64,000 nucleotides of DNA from contig JABMOW010000147.1 of the NCBI GenBank assembly GCA_013204025.1, forward strand, positions 22,074-86,073. Reading direction: 5' to 3'. This document shows, piece by piece, positions 46,415 to 54,812 of the stretch; position 1 is the stretch's first letter, and each line of letters starts with the position of its first letter. This DNA is from Fidelibacterota bacterium (lineage in GTDB: Bacteria > Fidelibacterota > Marinisomatia > SCGC-AAA003-L08 > JACNLC01). A program made the position numbers and the translations under genes. Under the pieces are notes generated by a model that was not told where the DNA came from, ran no database searches, and saw only the letters and a list, made by a program, of their open reading frames with translations.

Positions 46415-47693
46415 GGAATCCGCAGTCACCGTAGCTTTGATTCAATCAGATGATTCTATCCAAAGAGTTATGGAAGAACTGGAAGAACTACGATTACTGG
46501 CTGATACCGCCGGAGCTGAAGTTGTGGATAGTATTGTCCAACGTCGAAAAGAGGTGGATCCAGCCACATACATCGGATCAGGGAAAGTCAAAGAAATTGT
46601 AAACCAGGCAGTGGAATTATCTTGTACTCTGATCATATTTAATGACGAGATCACCCCGACTCAACTGAAAAATATTAGAAAGATCGCTGGTGAGGATATT
46701 AAAGTACTTGATCGAACCGGTCTAATCCTTGATATTTTTGCACAGCATGCCCGAACCAAAGAAGCAAAAACGCAGGTGGAGCTGGCTCATATGCAGTATC
46801 TGCTACCCAGACTCACTCGAATGTGGACTCACCTTGAGCGTCAGATGGGTGGGGTAGGTACTCGGGGTGGACCGGGTGAAACACAGATCGAAATTGACCG
46901 CAGACTGATCATGAAACGGATCACACAATTAAAATCTGAATTGGAAAAGATTGACAAACAGCGTCAAACCCAGTTACAAAACAGAAAAGAGGAATTCCGG
47001 GTTGCCTTGGTTGGCTATACCAATGCGGGAAAATCAACTTTGATGAAATCACTCACAGGTGCGGATGTTTACATTCGTGATCAATTATTTGCAACGTTGG
47101 ATACCACAACTCGCAAAATGGAATTCCCCAAAGGGACTAAAATTCTAATCAGTGATACGGTTGGATTCATCCACAAGCTTCCACATGATCTGGTGGCTTC
47201 TTTTAAATCAACATTAAAAGAAGCTGCGGAGGCCAATTTATTATTAAAATTAGTGGACGCTTCATCTGGACAAGTGGCTCATCATATTCAGACGATAGAA
47301 GAAGTACTCATGTCTATCCAATTAGATAAAATCGAATCCATTTTGATATTCAATAAAATTGATCAGGTTACTGATCAGACAGTTATGAAGCAGCTGAAAA
47401 TAGAGTACCCCCAAGCGATATTTATTTCAGCATTGAGACAACTGAAACTAAATGAACTGGTGGATGTCATTCAAAATATTATAGAGAAGGATTTTATCAC
47501 ACACACCTTTAAGATCAGATATTCCGAGACGGGTATTTTGGATAATATTTATTCCAGCATGATCGTTTTATCTAGAAATGACGACGACGATGCGATTGAT
47601 TTGAAGGTGAGGGGAAAAAAGTCTGATATGAAATCTGTGAAAGATAAGTTAAAAGAAATGAGGACGGGATTATCAGAAACCTTGGGGATCTGA
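46386..47693 (+). CDS. hflX: Ribosome-associated GTPase HflX
   Basis: GTPase that splits stalled 70S ribosomes, about 435 residues. The N-terminal HflX domain has DPATYIGSGKVKEI and LDRTGLILDIFAQHARTKEAK, then the GGxGPGETQ motif (GTRGGPGETQIEIDRR, about 160). The G domain has G1 GYTNAGKST (about 214-222), G3 DTVGFIHKLP and G4 NKID. I placed the start at ATG 46386; an in-frame TTG two codons upstream is equally possible and neither has a clear ribosome-binding site. It overlaps the BatA-type gene by 29 bases. Confidence 0.94.
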   Translation: MYTVPKDINRESAVTVALIQSDDSIQRVMEELEELRLLADTAGAEVVDSIVQRRKEVDPATYIGSGKVKEIVNQAVELSCTLIIFNDEITPTQLKNIRKIAGEDIKVLDRTGLILDIFAQHARTKEAKTQVELAHMQYLLPRLTRMWTHLERQMGGVGTRGGPGETQIEIDRRLIMKRITQLKSELEKIDKQRQTQLQNRKEEFRVALVGYTNAGKSTLMKSLTGADVYIRDQLFATLDTTTRKMEFPKGTKILISDTVGFIHKLPHDLVASFKSTLKEAAEANLLLKLVDASSGQVAHHIQTIEEVLMSIQLDKIESILIFNKIDQVTDQTVMKQLKIEYPQAIFISALRQLKLNELVDVIQNIIEKDFITHTFKIRYSETGILDNIYSSMIVLSRNDDDDAIDLKVRGKKSDMKSVKDKLKEMRTGLSETLGI

Positions 47694-47865
47694 TAATGTG
47701 GGAATTTGTCCTAAACTCGCAAGTGTCCAAAATCAGTTAGATAAGGCATGCTTTTGAAAAAAGTAAATCAAAAACCCATTGTTTAGTTTTGAAAGTTCTG
47801 ATAAACACCGCCCTCAATAGTTTCAAAAATCACGTCTGTAATTTACGGACTCCTTCGGAAAAAAT

Positions 47866-47897
47866 AAATAAAATTGGTAGTTTCAGCGGTTTTATTT
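47866..47897 (-). terminator. Possible terminator of the symporter gene
   Basis: AAATAAAA (47866-47873) and TTTTATTT (47890-47897) form an 8-bp stem with a 16-base loop. Read on the minus strand it is followed by ATTTTTT and overlaps the symporter stop codon. The stem has only A/T pairs, so the call is weak. Convergent hflX could use it too. The rest of 47694-47891 shows no gene. Confidence 0.3.
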
Positions 47898-49136
47898 TTC
47901 TATGATCACGTCCTTGTAAAGATCTTTTTCGCCTTCGCTTTTCGCTATTATGGCAGCGCCTATGCTATCGCTAAATACATTCACAACTGTTCTGTACATA
48001 TCCAACGGACGATCAACAGAAAGCATGGTTCCAACGATCAATGCTACCTCGGGATGATCTCCTAACCCTATTGCATTCAATACGATAAAGATCATGACCA
48101 AGCCGGCGGAGGGGATAGCTGCAGCTCCCACAGAAGCAAGAAATGCGGTGAGCACAATGGTAAATTGCATTGTCAATGACAAATCCAAACCAATGATTTG
48201 TGAAATGAAAAGAGCACCTGCGCATTCATATAGTGCAGTACCGTCCATGTTGATTGTTGCACCTAAGGGAAGTACAAAACTGGTCACTTTATTGGAAGCG
48301 CCTACTTTATTCTCAACACAATCCATAGTTACTGGGAGTGTTGCACCTGATGAACTGGTAGAAAAAGCCATGGCCATTGCACTTATCATTGCCCGAAAAT
48401 GATGAATGGGATTGATTCGAGTGAAAATATAAAAGAGTAAAGGTAGGACAATAAACAAATGTAAGGTAAGTCCGGTAGCAATGGTGACCATATACCAACC
48501 GACAGCTTTGAAGAGTTCAAACCCTGTGGTCGAAACCGCTTTGGCGATGAGGCCAAACACACCGATAGGTGCCAATTTGATGACAGCTTGCGTCAGTTTC
48601 ATCATTGTTGCAAACCCATATTCAAATAAATTCTGCATAAATATTTTGGGTTTTCCGGTAAGTAATGTGATAGCGAATCCTAAAGCGATAGAGAAAAAGA
48701 TAAGCGCTAGAATTTCTCCGTTTGCGGCAGCTGCAACCGGATTGGTTGGGATCATCCGAATAACGATATCTCCCAGCGAATCAGGGGTTTTCAATTGAGA
48801 GACATCAAATGCCTGTTGGGAGGATATCAATTCCACTCCCTCTCCAGGCTTGATCAGGTTGGTGAGGCTCAACCCAATGAGGATAGCAATGAACGATGTG
48901 AGCGCATAATATCCAAACGTTTTCGCTCCCAATCGGCCAAGACTTTTCGTATCTAATCCTGCCACACCGAATGTAATTGAGGTGAAAACCAAAGGTATAA
49001 TCACCATTTTAAGTAATCTCATAAAAATATCGCCGAGTGGATATACATAAGCAGTCTGTTCTTTGAACAGGAGTGCGAATAAGATACCTACTGCCATTGC
49101 GATAAATATTTGCCAGTGTAATTTTATTTTCTTCAT
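47892..49136 (-). CDS. Dicarboxylate/amino acid:cation symporter (DAACS, GltP/GltT-like)
   Basis: Secondary transporter taking up glutamate, aspartate or C4-dicarboxylates with H+ or Na+. It has 414 residues and about eight helices. The fold's markers are present: the N terminus with LPLVFTSITFGVAGL-type helix (KMVIIPLVFTSITFG), the serine-rich hairpin STSSSGATLPV (about 265-275), NMDGTALYECAG (the NMDGT motif, about 294-305) and the second hairpin with ASVGAAAIPSAGLVM. Substrate choice within the family cannot be read with confidence. It stands alone between convergent hflX and the divergent AmmeMemoRadiSam operon. Confidence 0.92.
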   Translation of the reverse strand: MKKIKLHWQIFIAMAVGILFALLFKEQTAYVYPLGDIFMRLLKMVIIPLVFTSITFGVAGLDTKSLGRLGAKTFGYYALTSFIAILIGLSLTNLIKPGEGVELISSQQAFDVSQLKTPDSLGDIVIRMIPTNPVAAAANGEILALIFFSIALGFAITLLTGKPKIFMQNLFEYGFATMMKLTQAVIKLAPIGVFGLIAKAVSTTGFELFKAVGWYMVTIATGLTLHLFIVLPLLFYIFTRINPIHHFRAMISAMAMAFSTSSSGATLPVTMDCVENKVGASNKVTSFVLPLGATINMDGTALYECAGALFISQIIGLDLSLTMQFTIVLTAFLASVGAAAIPSAGLVMIFIVLNAIGLGDHPEVALIVGTMLSVDRPLDMYRTVVNVFSDSIGAAIIAKSEGEKDLYKDVIIEK

Positions 49137-49205
49137 GAGGATAAGTTTAAGACGCGAATGAATTACTATAAAAGGGGAAATACTCTTAATATTCCCGATG
49201 GATAA

Positions 49206-49238
49206 TTTGATTGGAATACCCTTGCCTTATTAACTTTG
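49206..49238 (+). promoter_or_regulatory. Candidate Bacteroidota-type promoter of the AmmeMemoRadiSam operon
   Basis: TTTG at 49206-49209, 21 bases, then TAACTTTG at 49231-49238 fits the Bacteroidota -33/-7 consensus (TTTG, 19-21 bases, TAnnTTTG). It lies 20 bases before the ATG at 49259 and 5 bases before the AGGAAAGGAG ribosome-binding site, in the divergent gap. Its position argues against the upstream TTG at 49211 being the start. Confidence 0.4.
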
Positions 49239-49258
49239 GTACAGGAAAGGAGAAAATC

Positions 49259-50077
49259 ATGGATCATCAGATACCGGGAAATATCCGAAAACCGGCGGTA
49301 GCAGGAATGTTTTATCCTGATAACGCAACTGAATTGAAAAGTGCAGTTGAAGGATATTTATCACATCAGCCGATTGAGAAAGATATAGCGCCTTCTATCC
49401 TCATTGTTCCTCATGCCGGATATATTTACTCCGGTGTCGTAGCGGGTAAAGCATTTGATCTTCTTCAAAATATGCCAAATTCGTACACTCATGTGGCAAT
49501 TATGGGTCCGCCTCATCGAGTGTATCTCGATAAAATTGCTATTTCGTCAGCAAAAGCATTTTCAACTCCGTTAGGGCGTATCCAAGTAGATCATGATCGG
49601 TTAGATCAGCTTAAAGCCAAACTGGATTCAATCGTTGTATCTGATAATGCTCACCTGAAAGAACATTGCATTGAAGTCCAGTTACCTTTTTTACAGACAG
49701 TGCTACATGATTTCAAACTGCTTCCTCTATTGGTGGGTAATCTCTCCGTAGAGGATGTGTCTCACTTGATCAAAATGTTAACAGGATTTAAAGATACACT
49801 CATTGTCATCAGTACGGATTTAAGCCACTTTCTGCCGTATCATGAAGCAAAGAAGTGCGATGAAAAAACAACACGGCAGATTGAGTCATTTGATTACCAA
49901 TCTTTGGACGATCACAGCGCTTGTGGACTCTGGGCATTACGGGGTGCTTTACATTTTGCATCGGTAATGGGAATGGGTATTCAACGTCTGGCTTTGCAGA
50001 ATTCCGGGGATACCTCCGGCCACAGAGATCAGGTGGTAGGGTATGGGGCGTGGGCGATTTATGAGCAAAATAACTAA
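49259..50077 (+). CDS. AmmeMemoRadiSam system protein B (MEMO1 family)
   Basis: Homologue of human MEMO1 with an extradiol-dioxygenase-like fold, 272 residues. It starts IRKPAVAGMFYPDN, then IVPHAGYIYSGVVAGKAF (about 49-66), VAIMGPPHRVYLDKIAIS, EHCIEVQLPFLQ, and STDLSHFLPYHEA, the positions of the metal-site His residues in related dioxygenase folds. I chose ATG 49259 because AGGAAAGGAG lies just before it. It is the first gene of the B-A-radical SAM operon, overlapping the next gene by 35 bases. Biochemical role is unknown. Confidence 0.92.
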   Translation: MDHQIPGNIRKPAVAGMFYPDNATELKSAVEGYLSHQPIEKDIAPSILIVPHAGYIYSGVVAGKAFDLLQNMPNSYTHVAIMGPPHRVYLDKIAISSAKAFSTPLGRIQVDHDRLDQLKAKLDSIVVSDNAHLKEHCIEVQLPFLQTVLHDFKLLPLLVGNLSVEDVSHLIKMLTGFKDTLIVISTDLSHFLPYHEAKKCDEKTTRQIESFDYQSLDDHSACGLWALRGALHFASVMGMGIQRLALQNSGDTSGHRDQVVGYGAWAIYEQNN

Positions 50078-50669
50078 AGATATGTTCAGTAATTATCTTC
50101 ATCATCCTGATGAAATATCTGAACAGGAAAAACAGTTTTTACTAAAATCCGCAAGACGATCGATAACTTGTGCAGTTGATAACAGGTCATTTTTACTTTC
50201 GGATGTACCCATAGAACTATCAAACCTGAAACTTCACGCTGCCACTTTTGTCACCCTTGAAATGAATAACGAATTACGCGGGTGTGTTGGAAAACTAGAA
50301 CCTGATCAATCCATTTTGGATGATGTCATTGGAAATGCAAAAAGTGCTGCAATGAAAGATTCACGATTCAACCCAGTTTCAGCATTAGAAGTAGATGAGA
50401 TCACCATCAAAATCTCTGTACTATCTTCACCACAGGACATGCGTGTGGATTCTGAAGCACAACTGATCAAAGAATTGGTCCCTTATCGTGATGGACTTGT
50501 GATATCCGAGGGATATCGGAAAAGTACTTTTCTGCCTTCAGTTTGGGAAAACCTTTCCGATCCTGTAGAGTTTATCCAGCATTTGAAAGAGAAGGCAGGC
50601 TTCTCGAAACATTACTGGTCAAAGAGACTCCGAATCCAAAAATACTTTACTGTCGAATTTGGTGAATGA
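50043..50669 (+). CDS. AmmeMemoRadiSam system protein A (AMMECR1 domain)
   Basis: A 208-residue AMMECR1-family protein with the conserved FVTLEMNNELRGCVGKLEPDQSI (about 73-94; the LRGCxG motif), AKSAAMKDSRFNPVS, EITIKISVLSSPQDM and PYRDGLVISEGYRKSTFLPSVWE. The ATG at 50043 is preceded at good spacing by AGGTGG; an ATG six codons later is also possible. It lies between protein B and the radical SAM gene, overlapping both. Function unknown in any organism; the human relative is linked to a disease syndrome. Confidence 0.92.
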   Translation: MGRGRFMSKITKDMFSNYLHHPDEISEQEKQFLLKSARRSITCAVDNRSFLLSDVPIELSNLKLHAATFVTLEMNNELRGCVGKLEPDQSILDDVIGNAKSAAMKDSRFNPVSALEVDEITIKISVLSSPQDMRVDSEAQLIKELVPYRDGLVISEGYRKSTFLPSVWENLSDPVEFIQHLKEKAGFSKHYWSKRLRIQKYFTVEFGE

Positions 50670-51684
50670 GTCTGGTTATATAACCACCTTTGCTTCACCA
50701 ATCGAGGGGGGTAAGATCAGATGTGATCTTTGTCCACGATATTGTGTTTTAGGCGAAGGACAGAGAGGGCTGTGTTTTGTCCGCAAGAATATGGATGGAA
50801 AATTAGTACTCACCACTTATGGCAGATCCAGCGGAATTGCCATCGATCCCATTGAGAAAAAACCGTTGTACCACTATTATCCCGGATCGTCAGTGCTTTC
50901 ATTCGGAACTGCCGGATGTAACCTCACCTGCAAATTCTGTCAGAATTGGGATATGAGTAAGTCCAGGCAAATGGATATTCTGCAAGTAAGCGCATCACCA
51001 GAGCAGATTGCACAATCCGCAGTAAAAAACGGCTGTAAAAGTGTGGCATTCACCTATAATGATCCGATAATATTTCTGGAATATGCCATTGATACCGCCA
51101 TCGCCTGCCATGAACTAGGGATTAAAACGGTTGCTGTAACCGCTGGATATATCAACCCGGAACCAGCGAAAGAATTCTTCAAACACATGGATGCAGTCAA
51201 CGTAGATCTAAAGGGATTCACCAACGGATTTTATCAAGAACTCTGTTCTTCAAATATTCAACCTGTCCTCGATACGTTAGCGTATATTGGCAATGAAACG
51301 GATTGTTGGCTAGAAATTACCAATCTGTTGATTCCCGGTTACAATGATTCAACGACTGAAGTCACTCCGCTGTGTGATTGGGTGGTGAATACTTTCGGCG
51401 AAACAGTGCCGATTCATTTTTCAGCCTTTCATCCTGCCTATAAAATGATGGATGTCCCGCGCACGACCTACGAAACCATGATGAACGCGGAACGAATTGC
51501 GAAATCAACCGGATTAAAACACGTTTATTTGGGGAACGTGCGAACACCTTCCGGTCAAAATACGAAGTGTGTCAATTGCGGAAAGGTACTCGTTCTTCGA
51601 GAGGGCTATGGAACACAGATCATTGGATTGGAAAATGGTCAGTGTGTAGAGTGCAGTACGCGTTGTAATGGGATTTGGGATTAG
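50659..51684 (+). CDS. AmmeMemoRadiSam system radical SAM enzyme
   Basis: A 341-residue radical SAM protein related to pyruvate formate-lyase activating enzymes. An N-terminal Cys cluster (CDLCPRYCVLGEGQRGLC, about 19-36) precedes the radical SAM motif CNLTCKFCQNW (Cys-x3-Cys-x2-Cys, about 90-100). It carries an extra C-terminal zinc-ribbon-like Cys group (CVNCGKVL ... CVECSTRC). TTG at 50659 or GTG at 50662 is the start, both overlapping the end of protein A. It completes the trio; the substrate peptide or RNA is unknown. Confidence 0.92.
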   Translation: MVNESGYITTFASPIEGGKIRCDLCPRYCVLGEGQRGLCFVRKNMDGKLVLTTYGRSSGIAIDPIEKKPLYHYYPGSSVLSFGTAGCNLTCKFCQNWDMSKSRQMDILQVSASPEQIAQSAVKNGCKSVAFTYNDPIIFLEYAIDTAIACHELGIKTVAVTAGYINPEPAKEFFKHMDAVNVDLKGFTNGFYQELCSSNIQPVLDTLAYIGNETDCWLEITNLLIPGYNDSTTEVTPLCDWVVNTFGETVPIHFSAFHPAYKMMDVPRTTYETMMNAERIAKSTGLKHVYLGNVRTPSGQNTKCVNCGKVLVLREGYGTQIIGLENGQCVECSTRCNGIWD

Positions 51685-51835
51685 GTACACATCTAATAAT
51701 ATTTCTTTCGATTAGACGTAGTAGAACTAAATTAAATGAATTCTTATCCCATCTTCCAATATAACTAGCTCACATTGCTTGACTTTGGTATTTTTCAGTA
51801 TCTTTTCATTTTGTCTAAACCGGAAAGCCGTTTTA

Positions 51836-51861
51836 TTATTAACTCTGTTTTGAGTTACTAA
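51836..51861. promoter_or_regulatory. Putative TrmB operator, site 1
   Basis: TTATTAACTC-TGTTTT-GAGTTACTAA: two 10-base arms, 9 of 10 positions complementary, 6-base spacer, with perfect inner arms TAACTC/GAGTTA. The same 26-base architecture occurs at 58062-58087. Here it sits 18 bases before the TrmB ATG, which suggests autoregulation. The repeat is seen directly; the binding protein is inferred. Confidence 0.6.
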
Positions 51862-51879
51862 AAACCATTGAACGGAACT

Positions 51880-52677
51880 ATGGAATCTAATTTAATTCGC
51901 CAGCTTAGTTTATTCGGATTCACGCAGAATGAATCCAAAGCGTACGTTGCCCTCACAAAACACTTTCCTTCAACGGGTTATGAAATCAGTCAGCGGTCTG
52001 GTGTTCCACGAAGTGCCATATACGATATCCTCCAAAGGCTTGAAGTCAGTGGGATTGTTAGCACAGAGGGAACCAAACCGGTAAAATACACGCCTATCCC
52101 TCCGGATCAACTTGCAATCAAACTTGCAAGTCAATTTGAGCACAATATCTATGAATTGCGATCCATGTTCAAAGAATACTCTACTGATACAGCTGAAGAA
52201 AATACCTGGAATATCAAAGGATACACCGCAATGATCGATCAAGCAAGATCTCTCATTGATAGCGCGGAACAGTCCATTTTATGTTCGCTGTGGTCGAGAG
52301 AATACGATGCATTACGAGAGCAACTCAAAGGTGCCTCGAAACGTGGGATTGAAACCGTTTGTTTTTCCTTTACGGAAATAAAAGATCCGGGATGCGTTTT
52401 ATTCAGTTATGGCATCAATGAAGAAACATTGCGGAAGATCTGGCATCGGCAGATCGTATTGGTTGTAGATAAAAAACATATTCTGCTGGGCAGTGCAGAG
52501 CATACGACTGAAAATCGATCGATTTGGACTGATAATCCTGCAATAAGAAACATTGCGCTAAACTATATTATATTAGACATGACACTCTATTCCCAACGGC
52601 AAAAAAAGAATATCGAACCCTATTCGACCCTTTTTATGCCTGAGGAATCCAAAGGGTTGGAAGCGTTAATTGGCTAA
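51880..52677 (+). CDS. TrmB-family sugar-responsive transcriptional regulator
   Basis: A 265-residue regulator. The N-terminal winged helix-turn-helix (LSLFGFTQNESKAYVAL, then YEISQRSGVPRSAIYDILQRL, about 6-70) is the TrmB type, and the C-terminal part (about 115-240) resembles the PLD-like effector domain of the family (MIDQARSLIDSAEQSILCSLW). TrmB proteins, best known in archaea, sense maltose, trehalose or maltodextrins. I prefer ATG 51880; an in-frame TTG at 51868 would start within 6 bases of the operator-like repeat. Genes for alpha-glucan breakdown follow directly. Confidence 0.87.
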   Translation: MESNLIRQLSLFGFTQNESKAYVALTKHFPSTGYEISQRSGVPRSAIYDILQRLEVSGIVSTEGTKPVKYTPIPPDQLAIKLASQFEHNIYELRSMFKEYSTDTAEENTWNIKGYTAMIDQARSLIDSAEQSILCSLWSREYDALREQLKGASKRGIETVCFSFTEIKDPGCVLFSYGINEETLRKIWHRQIVLVVDKKHILLGSAEHTTENRSIWTDNPAIRNIALNYIILDMTLYSQRQKKNIEPYSTLFMPEESKGLEALIG

Positions 52678-52790
52678 CCCATTAATGAAAATCTGGTAAT
52701 TCAAATAAAGGTCTTTGGACTGATCCTAACCGTTAAAATAAATGGATAGTCTGATTAATGTTTATCGGGTGATAAGATGAGGAAAGATTA
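52678..52790 (+). other. Upstream region of the amylase operon
   Basis: 113 bases between the regulator and the first GH13 gene. It contains one half-site resembling the operator left arm (CTGGTAATTC, 52693-52702) but no matching right arm. GGAAAG lies shortly before the GTG start. No firm promoter or hairpin was seen. Confidence 0.25.
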
Positions 52791-54812
52791 GTGAAATTTA
52801 AAAAAGGACATGTATTATTGTTAACGCTGATAACTACGGCTACTCAATTTGGTTTTGCAATTTCACAAGGTGTGACTGTAAAAGAGGGGAAAACAGAATT
52901 TTTAATCATGGCGCCTGCATCATACCGCGTTGAGTTGATCGTTTTTGAGAACTTCGCTGATGCTACCGGTAAATCTTATGAAATGATTCGTAAGGACGGG
53001 AATCATTATTCTCTCGCCATATCATCAGATTTATCCGGCAAGTATTATGGATACAGATTCTACAATTATGATAAATCCACCCAGGAATTTCCCGAGAAAA
53101 CCATTGTAGCAGATCCATATTCGAGGGCGGTTGCGAGTCAAAATATCTATAATTCTGTCGCAAAATCGCTGATATACTCCGATAATTTTGATTGGCAGCA
53201 GGATACCTGGGTAAGCTATGACCCTCGAGATCTGATCATATACGAAGCTCACCTAAAGGATATGACTGCTCACCCGTCGTCAGGTGCGCGATATCCCGGC
53301 ACGTACACTGGATTTGTTGACAAACTACAATCCGGTGGAATTGCCCATCTAAAAGACATGGGATATAATGCCATCGAGTTTTTACCCTTATTTGATTTCG
53401 GGAATGTAGAGCTACCATTCAGAGATTCTACGACTGCTATTATGAATACTTGGAACCCGTATGAACGAAACCATTGGGGTTACATGCCATCGTTTTATTT
53501 TGCTCCTGAATCTCAATTTGCCACAGATGCATCTTCTGAATCCGGGAAATGGATAGGCACGAAAGGGCGCCAGATATCCGAGTTTAAGGCCATGGTCAAA
53601 GCACTCCATGATGAAGAGATATCAGTGATCCTGGATGTGGTGTACAACCACACGTCGCAATATGATTACCAACCGTTGAAGCAGATCGACCGGACATCAT
53701 TTTTTAGGCAAAATGAAAACGGGACGTACGCTTCAGTTAGTGGATGCGGAAATGATCTGAATACTAATAACGAAGACATGCGGAAAATGCTGATGGAAAG
53801 CGTCCTCTTTTGGATGACCGAATATCATATCGACGGATTTCGTTTTGATTTGGGACTGTTAATTGATTGGCAAACTATTGATCTGATAAAAAGCAAGGCG
53901 TTAGAACTTAATCCCCACGTATTTATCACATGCGAACCCTGGGGTGGAGGATATGATCCGAATGGATTTTCCGATCATGGGTGGTCAAGTTGGAACGATC
54001 AGTTCCGTAATGGTGTGAAAGGGCAGAATCCAGTGGATGGTAAAGGATTTATTTTCGGTGAATGGCAGGGTGACCTTTACCGCGATACGTTTACTCGGTT
54101 CGTAACAGGATCGCTTCGTGAGAATGGCGGACAATATCTGTCAGTGGAACATTCAGTGAACTATCTTGAAGCACATGATGATTTTACATTGGGTGATTTT
54201 ATCCGGATTGCAACTGATAAAGTGAAAGAAGATGAAATTATATCTGACGTAGATCAACATGCTATTTTAAATCCAATCGAAATAGCCCTCCATAAATTAG
54301 CCTCACTTATTTTATTCACTTCACAAGGACCTGTCATGGTTGGTGAGGGGCAGGAATGGGGTAGAAGTAAGGTCATAGCTGACACCAATGTACCTGATGC
54401 CAATATTGGAAAATTGGATCATAACAGTTATGAAAAAGACAATGAAACCAATTGGTTGAACTGGGAACACAAGGAAGTGAATAAGAATTTGGTGGATCAC
54501 TACCGATCACTGATTTCTTTACGTAATCAATATCCTGCTTTGAGCAGATCAGGATTAAATGATATCGATTTTGATCTCCCAAAAAACAAACACGCTCTAG
54601 GATATCACCTTCATCCAGAGGGCGAAACTGCTCTGTTCGTTTGCGTAAATGGAAGCAATGAAAAGGAAGCCACATTTCTTATTCCAGAGGGTTCGTGGTC
54701 AATTCTCTATCCAACGAACATTCCTGAAATTGAGGATAAACTATGGAAAACCAGAGATAAATTGGTCGTTCCGGTAACAACGGGAATTATCTTGAAACTG
54801 GAGAGTAAATGA
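52791..54812 (+). CDS. Exported GH13 debranching-type enzyme (pullulanase/isoamylase-like)
   Basis: A 673-residue glycoside hydrolase starting with GTG. A signal peptide (about 1-25) is followed by a CBM48/E-set-like beta domain (about 27-140), then the GH13 barrel: YEAHLKDMT, NHWGYMPSFYFAPE (the isoamylase/pullulanase-like WGY motif), ILDVVYNHT, GFRFDLG with nucleophile Asp-353, TCEPWGGG with acid/base Glu-382, and EAHDDF with the third acid near 463. The YDPNGFSDHGWSSWNDQFRN stretch is typical of debranching enzymes. It probably cleaves alpha-1,6 branches of glycogen, starch or pullulan in the periplasm. Overlaps the next gene by ATGA. Confidence 0.88.
   Translation: MKFKKGHVLLLTLITTATQFGFAISQGVTVKEGKTEFLIMAPASYRVELIVFENFADATGKSYEMIRKDGNHYSLAISSDLSGKYYGYRFYNYDKSTQEFPEKTIVADPYSRAVASQNIYNSVAKSLIYSDNFDWQQDTWVSYDPRDLIIYEAHLKDMTAHPSSGARYPGTYTGFVDKLQSGGIAHLKDMGYNAIEFLPLFDFGNVELPFRDSTTAIMNTWNPYERNHWGYMPSFYFAPESQFATDASSESGKWIGTKGRQISEFKAMVKALHDEEISVILDVVYNHTSQYDYQPLKQIDRTSFFRQNENGTYASVSGCGNDLNTNNEDMRKMLMESVLFWMTEYHIDGFRFDLGLLIDWQTIDLIKSKALELNPHVFITCEPWGGGYDPNGFSDHGWSSWNDQFRNGVKGQNPVDGKGFIFGEWQGDLYRDTFTRFVTGSLRENGGQYLSVEHSVNYLEAHDDFTLGDFIRIATDKVKEDEIISDVDQHAILNPIEIALHKLASLILFTSQGPVMVGEGQEWGRSKVIADTNVPDANIGKLDHNSYEKDNETNWLNWEHKEVNKNLVDHYRSLISLRNQYPALSRSGLNDIDFDLPKNKHALGYHLHPEGETALFVCVNGSNEKEATFLIPEGSWSILYPTNIPEIEDKLWKTRDKLVVPVTTGIILKLESK

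Noticed and set aside
47694..47865. RNA gene in the gap after hflX
   Set aside because: A weak dyad (GTCTGTAA/TTACGGAC) is present but there is no tRNA-like fold, promoter or T-run.
49211..49258. TTG at 49211 as the start of the MEMO-like gene
   Set aside because: It lies inside a promoter-like sequence and has no ribosome-binding site, whereas ATG 49259 follows AGGAAAGGAG and matches the family N terminus.
51685..51835. Terminator after the radical SAM gene
   Set aside because: TCTAAT/ATTAGA can form a 6-bp stem with a long loop but no T-run follows.
52693..52718. Third operator before the first GH13 gene
   Set aside because: The left arm CTGGTAATTC matches at 8 of 10 positions but the right arm matches at only 3 of 10.
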